Below, in pieces: positions 30,306 to 38,103 of a stretch of DNA of 44,536 nt; within the stretch, counting starts at the first letter, position 1, and each line of letters starts with the position of its first letter. Below the pieces are notes generated by a model. That model searched no databases. It saw only the letters and a program-made list of their open reading frames with translations, and was not told the origin of the DNA. Made by a program: the position numbers and the translations under genes. Source of the DNA: Chthonomonadales bacterium (GTDB lineage: Bacteria > Armatimonadota > Chthonomonadetes > Chthonomonadales > CAJBBX01); contig JADLGO010000045.1 in the NCBI GenBank assembly GCA_020849275.1, forward strand, positions 1 through 44,536, written 5' to 3'.

Positions 30306-31922
30306 CTATGCCGCGCGAGCCCGACGCCGCGCGAGCAGCCGCAGAGCGTGCCTCAGCTCGCCGCTTCCCAACGCCAGCGCGCACAGTCCGTAGACCATCG
30401 TGCCCGCGGCGGAGGCCGCGCCCAGCGTCAGCAGAGCGTGGACCTTCACCTCGCGCACGCCGTGCGCCGGCCCCAGCAGGCTTCCCGCCCCCTCCCGTAC
30501 CGCCCAGCAGACCACCCCCGCCGCGGCGCCGGCCAGCACGATGCGCCCCACCGACATGGCCAGGTGCCGGCCGCCGAGCCCGCGGAGCCGAGCGCGCAGC
30601 ACCACCAGCATGGCCGCCATGTGCAGCGTGGCCGCCACCGTGGTGGCCAGCGCCAGACCCGCGTAGCCCAACCCGAGCGTGTTCATGAACAACAGGTTCA
30701 TCGGGATGAACACGAGCGTCACCAGCGTTCCGATCACGACGGGCGTGACGGTATCCTGCATCGCGTAGAAGCCGCGCGCCAGCACGGCCTGCGCCGACCA
30801 CGCGAAGATGCCCAGGCTGTAGCAGGTCAGCGCGGTAGCCGTCATGGTGGTGTCGGCCGAACTGAACCGGCCGTGCTGGAGGATCACGGCGATCACCGGC
30901 CGCGCGAGAAGAATGAGGAGGACCGAGGAGGGCACGGTCAGGAAGAGGATGAACCGAATGCCCGTGTTGACCGATGCGCGAAGCTGCGCCCAGTCGCGCC
31001 GGGCGGCGTGCGCGGCCAGCGTCGGGAAGATGGCGACGGAGAGCGCCTGCCCGAAGATGGCGAGCGGGGCCTGCATCAGCATGTTGGCGCGCGTGAGGGC
31101 GGAGAGCGGGCCGGGCCCCAGGCTCGTGGCGAAGATCCGGTTGAAGAGGATGCTCACCTGCGGCAGCGCCAACCCGAGGATGACCGGCAGCATCAGCTTC
31201 CACACGCGCATCGCGTCCGGGTCGCGCCAGTTGAACGTGGGGCGATAGCGCATGCCCAGGCGCGAGAGCGCCCAGCCCTGCAGGGCGAAGTTGCCAACGA
31301 TGGCGCCCAGGAGCGCGCCCCAGCAGAGCCCGGCCACGCCGACGAACGCGGTGAGCACCAGGCCGCCGAAGATGATCCCCAGGTTGTAAAGGTTCGGTCC
31401 CAGCGACGGCACCAGGAACCTGCCCTTCGCCTGCTGCGCGCCCATCATCAGGCCGCCCAGGAAGAAGCAGAGTTGCGCCGGCAGCACGATGCGGGTGAGC
31501 GGGACGGTCGCCGCCACCTCCGCCGGGGTGAACCCGTAGCTCGTCAGGCGCACGAGCGGCGCCGTCAGCGCCTCGCCCACCACGACGAAGGCCGTGACCA
31601 CGACGAGCATCACGCTCGCCACGATGCTGAACACACGCCACGCCTCGTCCTCGCGGCCCAGGGTGATCTTCTCCGTGAACACCGGGATGAAGGCAGAGGA
31701 GAGCGCGCCTCCGGCGATCAGGAAGAAGAGCAGATCGGGCACGACAAAGGCGGCGTAGTAAACGTCGGAGATCGATCCCTGGCCGAACTTCCCGGAGATG
31801 ATGGCGTCGCGAACGAGACCGAGGAGGCGGCTAGCGAAGATCGACACCACCATGATGACGGCGGCGCCGGCAACGCCACGCCCGGGGTCCGGCCGAGCCG
31901 CCGCGGGGGAGGCTGTGGTCAT
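30306..31922 (-). CDS. murJ: Lipid II flippase MurJ
   Basis: This 538-aa protein has fourteen or so hydrophobic segments and MurJ/MVF-family motifs: SIFASRLLGLVRDAIIS near the N-terminus, SDVYYAAFVVPDLLFF, LLIAGGALSSAFIPVF-like stretch, and RANMLMQAPLAIFGQALSVAIFPTLA in the middle. MurJ moves lipid-linked peptidoglycan precursor across the cytoplasmic membrane. The start at 31922 overlaps the stop of the upstream anmK as ATGA, giving MTTASPA; an ATG at 31961 would run into anmK coding sequence. Translational coupling to anmK links peptidoglycan recycling to precursor export. Confidence 0.92.
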   Translation of the reverse strand: MTTASPAAARPDPGRGVAGAAVIMVVSIFASRLLGLVRDAIISGKFGQGSISDVYYAAFVVPDLLFFLIAGGALSSAFIPVFTEKITLGREDEAWRVFSIVASVMLVVVTAFVVVGEALTAPLVRLTSYGFTPAEVAATVPLTRIVLPAQLCFFLGGLMMGAQQAKGRFLVPSLGPNLYNLGIIFGGLVLTAFVGVAGLCWGALLGAIVGNFALQGWALSRLGMRYRPTFNWRDPDAMRVWKLMLPVILGLALPQVSILFNRIFATSLGPGPLSALTRANMLMQAPLAIFGQALSVAIFPTLAAHAARRDWAQLRASVNTGIRFILFLTVPSSVLLILLARPVIAVILQHGRFSSADTTMTATALTCYSLGIFAWSAQAVLARGFYAMQDTVTPVVIGTLVTLVFIPMNLLFMNTLGLGYAGLALATTVAATLHMAAMLVVLRARLRGLGGRHLAMSVGRIVLAGAAAGVVCWAVREGAGSLLGPAHGVREVKVHALLTLGAASAAGTMVYGLCALALGSGELRHALRLLARRRARAA

Positions 31923-33130
31923 GGGCTTGTTGTACCCGATCCCGAGGCGCCCGGCAGCCACCGTGTGCGCCGGGTGCCTGGAGTGACACTGCCGAGGATG
32001 GCGGCATGGCGCGCGCCGGTCGCCGACGGCACGTTCGACGGCCGGCCATGCAGCGTCTCGTAGGCCAGCAGGGCGAAGGCGACGGCCTCCTTCGCGTCGC
32101 CGTTCATCCCGAACGCGGCGTGAGTTGTCACGCGCGCCGGCGCCAAGCGCTCGGCAAGCATGGCCATCAGCGTGGCGTTGTGGACCCCGCCGCCGCCCAC
32201 GATCACGGTGCCGGGCGCGCCGCGCGGGGCCAGGTGCTCGCGATAGGCTGTGGCGATGCTCTCGGCGGTGAGCGCCGTTGCGGTGGCGAGCACGTCGGGA
32301 TGTGAGAGGCCGAGCGCCGTCCCGCGCGCGAAAAGCGCGCGCGCGAAGGGCTCACCGAAGACCTCGCGCCCGGTGGTGCGCGGCGGAGCTTGGCGGAAGA
32401 ACGGGTGGTTGAGAAGCTCGGCCAGCAGGCCGGGGTGCACCCGGCCCGACGCGGCAATGCACCCGCCCTCGTCGCGGCGGCGTGCGCCGCCGGTCTCCAT
32501 GCCGACGAGTGCGTCGATGACCATGCTGCCGGGCCCCGTGTCGAACGCCACCACCCCGTCGCGCCGGGCGTCGCGGGGCAGATAGGTGACGTTGGCGATC
32601 CCACCGATGTTCTGCACCGCGCGGGCCTCGTCCGCGCTCGCGAGCAGAAGCCAGTCGGCATAGGCCACGAGCGGTGCGCCGTGCCCGCCGGCCGCCATGT
32701 CGGCCGAGCGGAAGTCGGAGACGACGGCGCAACCGGTCCGCGCGGCGAGCGCCGCGGCCGAGCCGATCTGCAGCGTGCCGCGCACGCTGGCGCCGGCCAC
32801 ATCTCGGGGCTCGGGCTGATGCCACACGGTCTGTCCGTGGCAGGCCAGGGCATCCACCTCGCGCAGCGCCACGCCGGCGTCGCGGGCGACCGCCGCGGAC
32901 GCCGCGGCGAACCGTTCGGACAGGAGCGCGTGCACCGCGCACAACTCCGGCAGGCGCGCGCGCTCGGCGTCGCAGCAGCGCAGGATGGCCTCGCGAAGCG
33001 GCGGCTCGTAGGACAAGCAGCGGAAGCCGAGCAACCGTATGTGCGTTCGGCGGCCGTGCCCGCGGATCTCGACGAGCGCCGCGTCCACGCCGTCCGCGGA
33101 GGTGCCCGACATCAGTCCGATGATGTGCAC
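31919..33130 (-). CDS. anmK: Anhydro-N-acetylmuramic acid kinase
   Basis: The 403-aa protein shows the family motifs: IIGLMSGTSADGVDAALVE (ATP-binding start), DALACHGQTVWHQP, GTLQIGSAAALAARTGC with VVSDFRSADMAAGG, QNIGGIANVTYLP, FDTGPGSMVIDALV and VGGGGVHNATLM. It phosphorylates and opens 1,6-anhydro-MurNAc to MurNAc-6-phosphate during cell-wall recycling. GTG 33130 was chosen because GGGAG precedes it by 7 bases and the conserved HIIGLMSGTS follows at once. Upstream in-frame codons overlap the divergent promoter region. It overlaps murJ (ATGA) and is divergent from the FmdB-like gene. I see no convincing promoter of its own in the 92-bp gap. Confidence 0.93.
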   Translation of the reverse strand: MHIIGLMSGTSADGVDAALVEIRGHGRRTHIRLLGFRCLSYEPPLREAILRCCDAERARLPELCAVHALLSERFAAASAAVARDAGVALREVDALACHGQTVWHQPEPRDVAGASVRGTLQIGSAAALAARTGCAVVSDFRSADMAAGGHGAPLVAYADWLLLASADEARAVQNIGGIANVTYLPRDARRDGVVAFDTGPGSMVIDALVGMETGGARRRDEGGCIAASGRVHPGLLAELLNHPFFRQAPPRTTGREVFGEPFARALFARGTALGLSHPDVLATATALTAESIATAYREHLAPRGAPGTVIVGGGGVHNATLMAMLAERLAPARVTTHAAFGMNGDAKEAVAFALLAYETLHGRPSNVPSATGARHAAILGSVTPGTRRTRWLPGASGSGTTSP

Positions 33131-33154
33131 GGGGAGCTCCCAGCGAGCCAGGGA

Positions 33155-33184
33155 TTGGCACTCCTGGCAGTCGTTTGCTATAAT
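33155..33184 (+). promoter_or_regulatory. Sigma-70 promoter, TTGGCA-18-TATAAT
   Basis: TTGGCA (33155-33160) and a perfect TATAAT (33179-33184) are 18 bases apart, giving a start site near 33191 and a 32-nt leader for the zinc-ribbon gene. TTGCT just inside the -10 (33175-33179) and AGCAA (33194-33198) are inverted around the predicted start, a possible but short operator. Confidence 0.7.
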
Positions 33185-33222
33185 AAGCACCCGAGCAAGT
33201 CTTGCGAGCGAGGTGAGTGCGT

Positions 33223-33549
33223 ATGCCCACGTATGGGTACGAATGCGTCCGATGCAAGGAGCGGTTCGAGGTCCTCCAGAGGATCTCGGACCCGCCACTG
33301 GTCGAGCACGAGGGCTGCGGCGGGGAGCTTCGCCGTCTGCTCTACCCGATCGGCATCGTGTTCAAGGGTTCGGGCTTCCACGTGAATGACTACGGACCGA
33401 CCGGCCGCAACGGTGTCGGCAAGAGCGAAGCGAAGGTCGATTCCGGCCAGGATGGCACGGCGGCGAAGCCCACTGCCGAGGGCAAGGGCGACGCGAAGCC
33501 GGCGAAGGTCGAGTCGAGCGCGTCGTCGAAGCCGGCCTCGACCGACTGA
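33223..33549 (+). CDS. FmdB-family zinc-ribbon protein with low-complexity tail
   Basis: The first ~45 residues are the FmdB/CxxC_CXXC_SSSS type: MPTYGYECVRCKERFEV, ISDPPL, then GCGGELRRLLYP. In this family two Cys pairs normally hold zinc. Here the second pair is H29-x-x-C32, so the site is Cys3-His. The tail after residue 65 is rich in Lys, Ala, Ser and Glu (KSEAKVDSGQDG). Start 33223 is preferred over GTG 33217 because MPTYxYxC is the family start and GAGGTGAG lies at the right distance. Members are linked to regulation or to amidase loci, but the role is unknown. 108 aa. Confidence 0.88.
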   Translation: MPTYGYECVRCKERFEVLQRISDPPLVEHEGCGGELRRLLYPIGIVFKGSGFHVNDYGPTGRNGVGKSEAKVDSGQDGTAAKPTAEGKGDAKPAKVESSASSKPASTD

Positions 33550-33771
33550 CCGCGGCTGCCGCAGGAGCGCTCCTTGCCGGCGGTGGACGCCCCGGGCGAC
33601 GCGCACCGCCGGAGGCGCCAGGAGGAACTCGCCGGGAACTGGCCGAAACGCAGATCGCGCCGCGCACATCGTATAGTGTATGGAGGCCCTGGCCTGGCCG
33701 GGCGCGGCCAACGGCCCACGGCCACTTCGCCAGGGCGGTCCCGGGGCGCCAGCGCCCCACGAGCGCATACG
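33550..33771. other. 222-bp gap between the zinc-ribbon and anti-sigma-like genes
   Basis: No gene or strong terminator is visible. A -10-like TATAGT lies at 33672-33677 but no -35 is at the proper distance, so I do not call a promoter. Confidence 0.5.
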
Positions 33772-34779
33772 ATGCAAGAGCAGCTTTCGACCTGCGACGT
33801 TATCTGGGACCTCCTGTCGGCCTATGCCGATCAGGAGGCCTCGCCCGACGAAGCCGCCCGCGTGGAGCGGCACGTGGCCGCGTGCCGCGACTGCGCACGC
33901 GGCCTCGCCTTCCTGCGCTCGACCTCTCTGGAACTGGGGGCCCTTCCTTCCCTTGAGCCGCCGCCCGGCCTGCGCGACGCGATCCTGGCCGCCACGGTGC
34001 TGCGCCCCACGCCGGGTTCGCGCGTCCGCGCCGCCCTCAGCTCGCTGGCGACGGCGCTCTCGCCGCGCGCCGGCTACCTGGCCGGCGCGGCCGCCTCCGC
34101 CCTTCTCCTTGCGGCGCTCTTCGCCCACCGGCCGCCGGAGCCCGCCCCGCAGATCGCCACGCGCCGCGTGCTGGCGCGCGTGGCCGCCGTACCGCGCCAA
34201 GCTCCCGCTCCCGAGCCGACGCCGCACGCGCCGAGGGTCGCGGCGCGGAGCCAGGCGGAGCCGACGCCATCCGCACGGCCCGAGTCGGCGCCGCGACAGG
34301 TCGCCATGGCCGTGAGCCATCCCGGGTTGCGCCGCCGCGACGCGCCCCACGCCATGAGGTCCGCGCCACACGCGCCGCCACACCGCGCCGAGCATCTGGC
34401 GCTCGGCGGCGCTGACCGCCTCGAGCCCCGCCCCTCTGGCTCAGCCGCCGGCCTGGCACGCGCGCCGGCGCCCGCCGAGCCGGACCTGCCCGCGCCCGAT
34501 GCCAACATGGCTCCCGCGCCGTCCCCACGCATCGAGATCGCCGGGCGGCCCGCGGACGAGCCACCCACTGCGGCGTCGGACCGAGACGACGCAGGCTCAG
34601 AGCACCTGCACCTGCGGGTCGCTTCGGCGCGCACGGTGGAGCCCGGAGCCATCTCAACGCTCGCCGACCTGCGGGCATCGCTGCGCAGGAAGGCCGGCAT
34701 GCCCCGCGCGCGTACCGCCGCGCTCGACCCTGACGAGCCGCGCGAGGTGATGGTCGAGCTGATTCAGACGCGGTTCTGA
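33772..34779 (+). CDS. Zinc-finger anti-sigma-factor-like membrane protein, 335 aa
   Basis: Residues 8-41 carry the ZAS motif H34-x3-C38-x2-C41 (ERHVAACRDCA) after helical DLLSAYADQEASPDEAARVE, typical of anti-sigma factors that hold ECF sigma factors at the membrane. One transmembrane helix follows near residues 95-115 (YLAGAAASALLLAALFA). The outer part of ~200 residues is Pro/Ala/Arg-rich and disordered-looking, ending in a short ordered segment (AALDPDEPREVMVELIQTRF). No ECF sigma gene is adjacent, which is unusual, so the target is unknown. ATG 33772 has only a weak GAGCG upstream. Confidence 0.72.
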   Translation: MQEQLSTCDVIWDLLSAYADQEASPDEAARVERHVAACRDCARGLAFLRSTSLELGALPSLEPPPGLRDAILAATVLRPTPGSRVRAALSSLATALSPRAGYLAGAAASALLLAALFAHRPPEPAPQIATRRVLARVAAVPRQAPAPEPTPHAPRVAARSQAEPTPSARPESAPRQVAMAVSHPGLRRRDAPHAMRSAPHAPPHRAEHLALGGADRLEPRPSGSAAGLARAPAPAEPDLPAPDANMAPAPSPRIEIAGRPADEPPTAASDRDDAGSEHLHLRVASARTVEPGAISTLADLRASLRRKAGMPRARTAALDPDEPREVMVELIQTRF

Positions 34780-35040
34780 GGCCCGAGGCCACAGGCTCCC
34801 GGCCGCTTCGCCTCCCGGCCCCGCAGACCAGGCCGCAACTCTCCGCGCACTCACGGGCCTGGCTACGCTGCTGGGCCTTTCGCCGACCCTCGCCTCTCAC
34901 CGCTCCCATCGTCACCTTGCCGCTCCGCCGCGCTGTGCGAGCGCATGCGCTCTCACGCGGCGAGGAAGTTCGGTACCCGCCATCGAAACGTTCGCCCGAG
35001 CAGTGGCCGTGCCACGGCGCGGCCGGAGGAGGCCTGTGCC
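34780..35040. other. 261-bp regulatory gap before the secreted CBM9-like gene
   Basis: No coding sequence is convincing. It holds the near-perfect 22-bp palindrome at 34935-34956 and a CGAAACGTTCG inverted element at 34984-34994. No consensus sigma-70 promoter was found. Confidence 0.5.
34935..34956. promoter_or_regulatory. 22-bp palindrome, candidate operator
   Basis: A 14-bp perfect palindrome GAGCGCATGCGCTC (34939-34952) is extended by GTG/CAC arms with one mismatch on each side (positions 34938 and 34953). It lies 85 bases upstream of the secreted CBM9-like gene. A second short inverted element, CGAAACGTTCG (34984-34994), resembles a shortened LacI-family operator. The regulator is unknown. 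Confidence 0.45.
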
Positions 35041-36849
35041 ATGCGATCCGTAACCACGGCGGGCGCGGCGGCGCTCGCACTGGCGCTGGCGGTGGCCGCG
35101 GCCGCGCCTGCCGCGGCCCTGGCGCCGGAGAGCCGCAAGAAGCTCATCGAGTACGGGTGGGATGTGCCCTACCCCGACGACGTGCGGCGCAACATACGCC
35201 TGATGGAGCGTAAGCCGTTCGACGGTATCGTGATCCGGCTCAAGCCCTCCAGCCAAGTCTTCCTCCACAAGCGCCACGACGCGGCGAAGTTCGCGCCCGA
35301 CCTGGAGGACTTAAGGCGCACCGCATTCGGCAAGTTCACCGACAACCTGATCCTCGTCTGGGCGACGGGCGACGAGGGATGGGACTGGTTCAGCGACGCG
35401 GACTGGTCGGCGGCCCAGCACAACGCGCGCCTCTTCGCCCGCGCCGCCCGCGCCGGCGGCTGCCGCGGCCTTTGCTTCGACCCCGAGCCCTACGGCTCCA
35501 ACGTGTGGAAGTACGAGGCGCAGCCGCGGGCCGGCAAGCGCTCGTTCGACGAGTGCCGGGCGCAGGTGCGCAAGCGCGGCGCGCAGTTCATGCGCGCGGT
35601 GCAGCGCGAGTTGCGGGACCCCCTCGTGCTCACCTTCTTCCACAACAGTCTGTTCGGCGGCATCCTGGACATCTCGGACCCCGAGAGCCGCCTGAAGCGA
35701 CTCTCCGCCGAAGGCTACGCCCTGCTGCCCGCCTTCCTCGACGGCATGCTCGACGCGGCCTCACCCGGCGCGCGCATCGTGGACGGCAACGAGATCGCAT
35801 ACTACTACACCGCGAGTGAACCGTTCTTTCGGGCCTATCACACCATGCGTCAGCGTTCCCTGGCCCTGGTGGACCCGCGCAACCACGCGCGCTACCGCAG
35901 CCAAGTGCAGGCCGGCCAGGCGATCTACATGGACCAGTTGCTGGCGACCCGGCCGCCCGAGGGCGGCTACATCAGCTACTTCATGACACCGGAGCAGCGC
36001 GCCCGCTTTCTGGAGCACAATGCCTATTACGCCCTCTACACCGCCGACGAGTACGTGTGGTGCTACAGCGAGCGTATGAGCTGGTGGAAGAACGAGTTGC
36101 CTCCCGGCGCCGAAGAGGCGATCCGCGCCGCGCGCGGCAAGGTGGAGCGTGGGGAGCCGCTGGGCTACAGCATCGACGCCATCGTGGGCGAGGCCCAGCG
36201 ACGCATGCGCGAGAAGGCTCAGGCCGACCTGACCCATCGCACCGCGCGCGTGCCGCGCCTGCCGACGGGCGTGCCGGCGCCCGCCATCGACGGCCTGCTG
36301 GACGACCCGACATGGCGCGCGGTCGCCCCGCTGGAGCCTCTGCTGCCCACGCGCGCTTCAGGCGCGGCCGCCGCCGACGCGGCTACCACCGTGCGCGTCA
36401 CCTGGGACGACCGCTGCCTCTACCTGGGCGCTCGGTGCGATGAGCCGCTGGCCGACCGCATCCGGACCTTCGGGCGGGAGCGAGACGATGCGCTGTGGGA
36501 GGGCGACACCCTCGAGCTGTTTCTCTGCCCGGGCGAAGCCGCGGGCCCATTCTGGCAGTTCGCGACCAACCCGGCCGGCGTGACCTTCGATCAGCGCGTC
36601 GATGGTGACGCCTACGACGTGGGGTTCAGCCCCGGTTGGCTCTGTCGCGCCGGACGCGACGCGGCCGGTTGGACCGCTGAGATAGCGATCCCCTGGAGCG
36701 CCGTGGGCGGCACGCCGCGCGTCGGCGAGCGGCGCCGCGCCAACGTCGGCCGGGAGCGCAAGCCGCGCGAGGAGCTGAGCACCTGGTCACAGGTGCTCTC
36801 CATGTTCCTTGAGCCCACGCAGTTCGGCGTATGGGAGTTCCGGAACTGA
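35041..36849 (+). CDS. Secreted protein with a CBM9/DOMON-like C-terminal domain, 602 aa
   Basis: The start at 35041 has GGAGGAGG about 10 bases upstream and opens a classical signal peptide (MRSVTTAGAAALALALAVA, cleavage near AAA-L). Residues ~35-400 have a barrel-like beta/alpha look (LIEYGWDVPYPDDVRRNIRLM, IVIRLKPSSQVFL, GLCFDPEPYG, LTFFHNSLFGG) and may be a glycosidase family I do not recognise. The segment CFDPEPYG contains acidic residues suited to catalysis. From ~430 the sequence matches the CBM9-like pattern: AIDGLLDDPTWRAVAPL, TTVRVTWDDRCLYLGARCDEP, ALWEGDTLELFLCPG, TAEIAIPWSAVGG. Such domains bind sugars, often at chain ends. It overlaps the following btpA frame by 19 bases. Confidence 0.8.
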   Translation: MRSVTTAGAAALALALAVAAAAPAAALAPESRKKLIEYGWDVPYPDDVRRNIRLMERKPFDGIVIRLKPSSQVFLHKRHDAAKFAPDLEDLRRTAFGKFTDNLILVWATGDEGWDWFSDADWSAAQHNARLFARAARAGGCRGLCFDPEPYGSNVWKYEAQPRAGKRSFDECRAQVRKRGAQFMRAVQRELRDPLVLTFFHNSLFGGILDISDPESRLKRLSAEGYALLPAFLDGMLDAASPGARIVDGNEIAYYYTASEPFFRAYHTMRQRSLALVDPRNHARYRSQVQAGQAIYMDQLLATRPPEGGYISYFMTPEQRARFLEHNAYYALYTADEYVWCYSERMSWWKNELPPGAEEAIRAARGKVERGEPLGYSIDAIVGEAQRRMREKAQADLTHRTARVPRLPTGVPAPAIDGLLDDPTWRAVAPLEPLLPTRASGAAAADAATTVRVTWDDRCLYLGARCDEPLADRIRTFGRERDDALWEGDTLELFLCPGEAAGPFWQFATNPAGVTFDQRVDGDAYDVGFSPGWLCRAGRDAAGWTAEIAIPWSAVGGTPRVGERRRANVGRERKPREELSTWSQVLSMFLEPTQFGVWEFRN

Positions 36850-37725
36850 GCGCCGCGGCCGCCCCGCCGGGCGCGGCCGCGAGCGCGGAGGCGTTCTTCG
36901 CCGGAACGCCGATCGTGGGCATGGTGCACCTGGGTCCGCTGCCCGGCAGCGCGCGCGACGCGGGGCGCCTCGACGAGGTGATCGCCCGCGCCGAGGCGGA
37001 CGCGGCGGCGCTCCAGGCCGGCGGCGTCGATGCCGTCATGGTTGAGAACTATTCCGACGCCCCCTTCCATCGCGCCGGCGTGCCACCGCACACGGTGGCC
37101 GCGATCACGGCTGCCGTGAGCGCCGTCCGGCGCACCGTGAACCTCCCCGTGGGCGTCAACGTGCTGCGCAACGACGTGTGCGCGGCCATCGCGATCGCGC
37201 ACGTCTGCGGCTGCCGCTTCGTCCGCTGCAATGTGTACGTCGGTGCCGCGGTCACTGACCCGGGGGATCATCGAGGGCGCGGCGCGCGAGGCGCAGGAGT
37301 ACCGTCGGCGCCTGCGCGCCGACGTCTGGATCTGGGCGGATGTCGGCGTCAAGCACGCCTCGTCGCTCGGCAACGTATCGGTGGAGGCTGAGGCGCGCGA
37401 CGCCGTGGAGCGCGGCCTGGCCGATGCTCTGATCGTCACCGGACCGGCGACCGGAGCCGACACGTCGCCGGAGCGCCTACGGGCTGTGCGCGCCGCTGGC
37501 GGCGGATGCCCGGTGCTGGTGGGGAGCGGGCTTCGCGAGGAGACCGTGGCGGCGCTCCTGGCGAGCGCCGATGGGGCGATCGTGGGGACCAGCCTGAAGC
37601 GAGGCGGGCGCATCGCCGGGCCCATCGACGTCGATCGCGTGGAGGCCCTGATGGCGCGCGTGCGTTCGGCCCGGGCCGCGCGCGCGAGCGCACCCGCGTC
37701 ACAAACCGACCCGAGCGGGGTATGA
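36831..37725 (+). pseudogene. btpA: BtpA-family TIM-barrel protein, interrupted by a one-base frameshift
   Basis: The N-terminal half (to codon ~145) has BtpA motifs TPIVGMVHLGPLPGS, GGVDAVMVENYSDAPF and VGVNVLRND. It stops making sense after the run VGAAVTDPG. The rest continues in the next frame as GIIEGAAREAQEYRR, WADVGVKHASSLG and GAIVGTSLKRGG. The break is at the five-G run 37262-37266; four Gs would restore one reading frame of the usual length. A sequencing or assembly error is therefore possible, as is a real mutation. BtpA-like proteins are TIM-barrel proteins, first studied for photosystem I accumulation in cyanobacteria; elsewhere the role is unknown. The start at 36831 overlaps the previous gene, and a later start is possible. 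Confidence 0.8.
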
Positions 37726-37726
37726 T
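37698..37726 (+). promoter_or_regulatory. Promoter candidate GTCACA-17-TATGAT inside the end of btpA
   Basis: A 4-of-6 -35 match (37698-37703) and a 5-of-6 -10 match (TATGAT, 37721-37726) are exactly 17 bases apart. The -10 overlaps the stop codon of the btpA frame. The start near 37733 would serve the small membrane protein at 37787. Confidence 0.45.
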
Positions 37727-37786
37727 CCTGTTGACCGGCCGCCGCGAGGCGGTCATCGCTCCTGGAAGGGAGGCTGCGAGAGCGAA

Positions 37787-38098
37787 ATGGCGGCCCCAAC
37801 GCGCGGCGATCTCCCGGCACGAGTTGTGGGCGCGCTCGTGTTCCTGGCAGGGGTGCTCGTGATCTTCGTCGTGCTGGTCCTGGCCTTCCGCATGTTCCAG
37901 GACCCCAACCTGGGCGTTCGCGCAGGTGCCGCCTCGCCCACGGCCACCGACATCGGCGTTGGGTTTCTGCGCCTCCTGCTGCGGATTGGCCTGCTGTTCC
38001 TGGGAAGCGTCTCCGGCTCGCTGATCGCCAACAAGGGGATCCGCCTCTACTTCGCCGGCCTCCCCGGCCGCGCACAGCCCGCCGAGCGCGAGGGCTGA
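37787..38098 (+). CDS. Small membrane protein of unknown function, 103 aa
   Basis: Two hydrophobic segments are clear: VVGALVFLAGVLVIFVVLVLAF (about 13-34) and FLRLLLRIGLLFLGSVSGSLIA (about 60-81), joined by a short loop, with a polar C-terminal tail (GRAQPAEREG). No family is recognised. Purine-rich GGGAGG (37768-37773) and GAGAG (37778-37782) lie before ATG 37787. It converges on gpsA with 5 bp between stops. Confidence 0.72.
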   Translation: MAAPTRGDLPARVVGALVFLAGVLVIFVVLVLAFRMFQDPNLGVRAGAASPTATDIGVGFLRLLLRIGLLFLGSVSGSLIANKGIRLYFAGLPGRAQPAEREG

Positions 38099-38103
38099 AC
38101 GGT

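Noticed and set aside
30348-32063. Plus-strand open frame of 571 codons opposite murJ
   Set aside because: Gln/Arg/His-rich shadow of a clear 14-span membrane protein gene.
33672-33677. TATAGT as a -10 box for the anti-sigma-like gene
   Set aside because: No -35 match at 16-18 bases and no extended -10; not enough to call a promoter.
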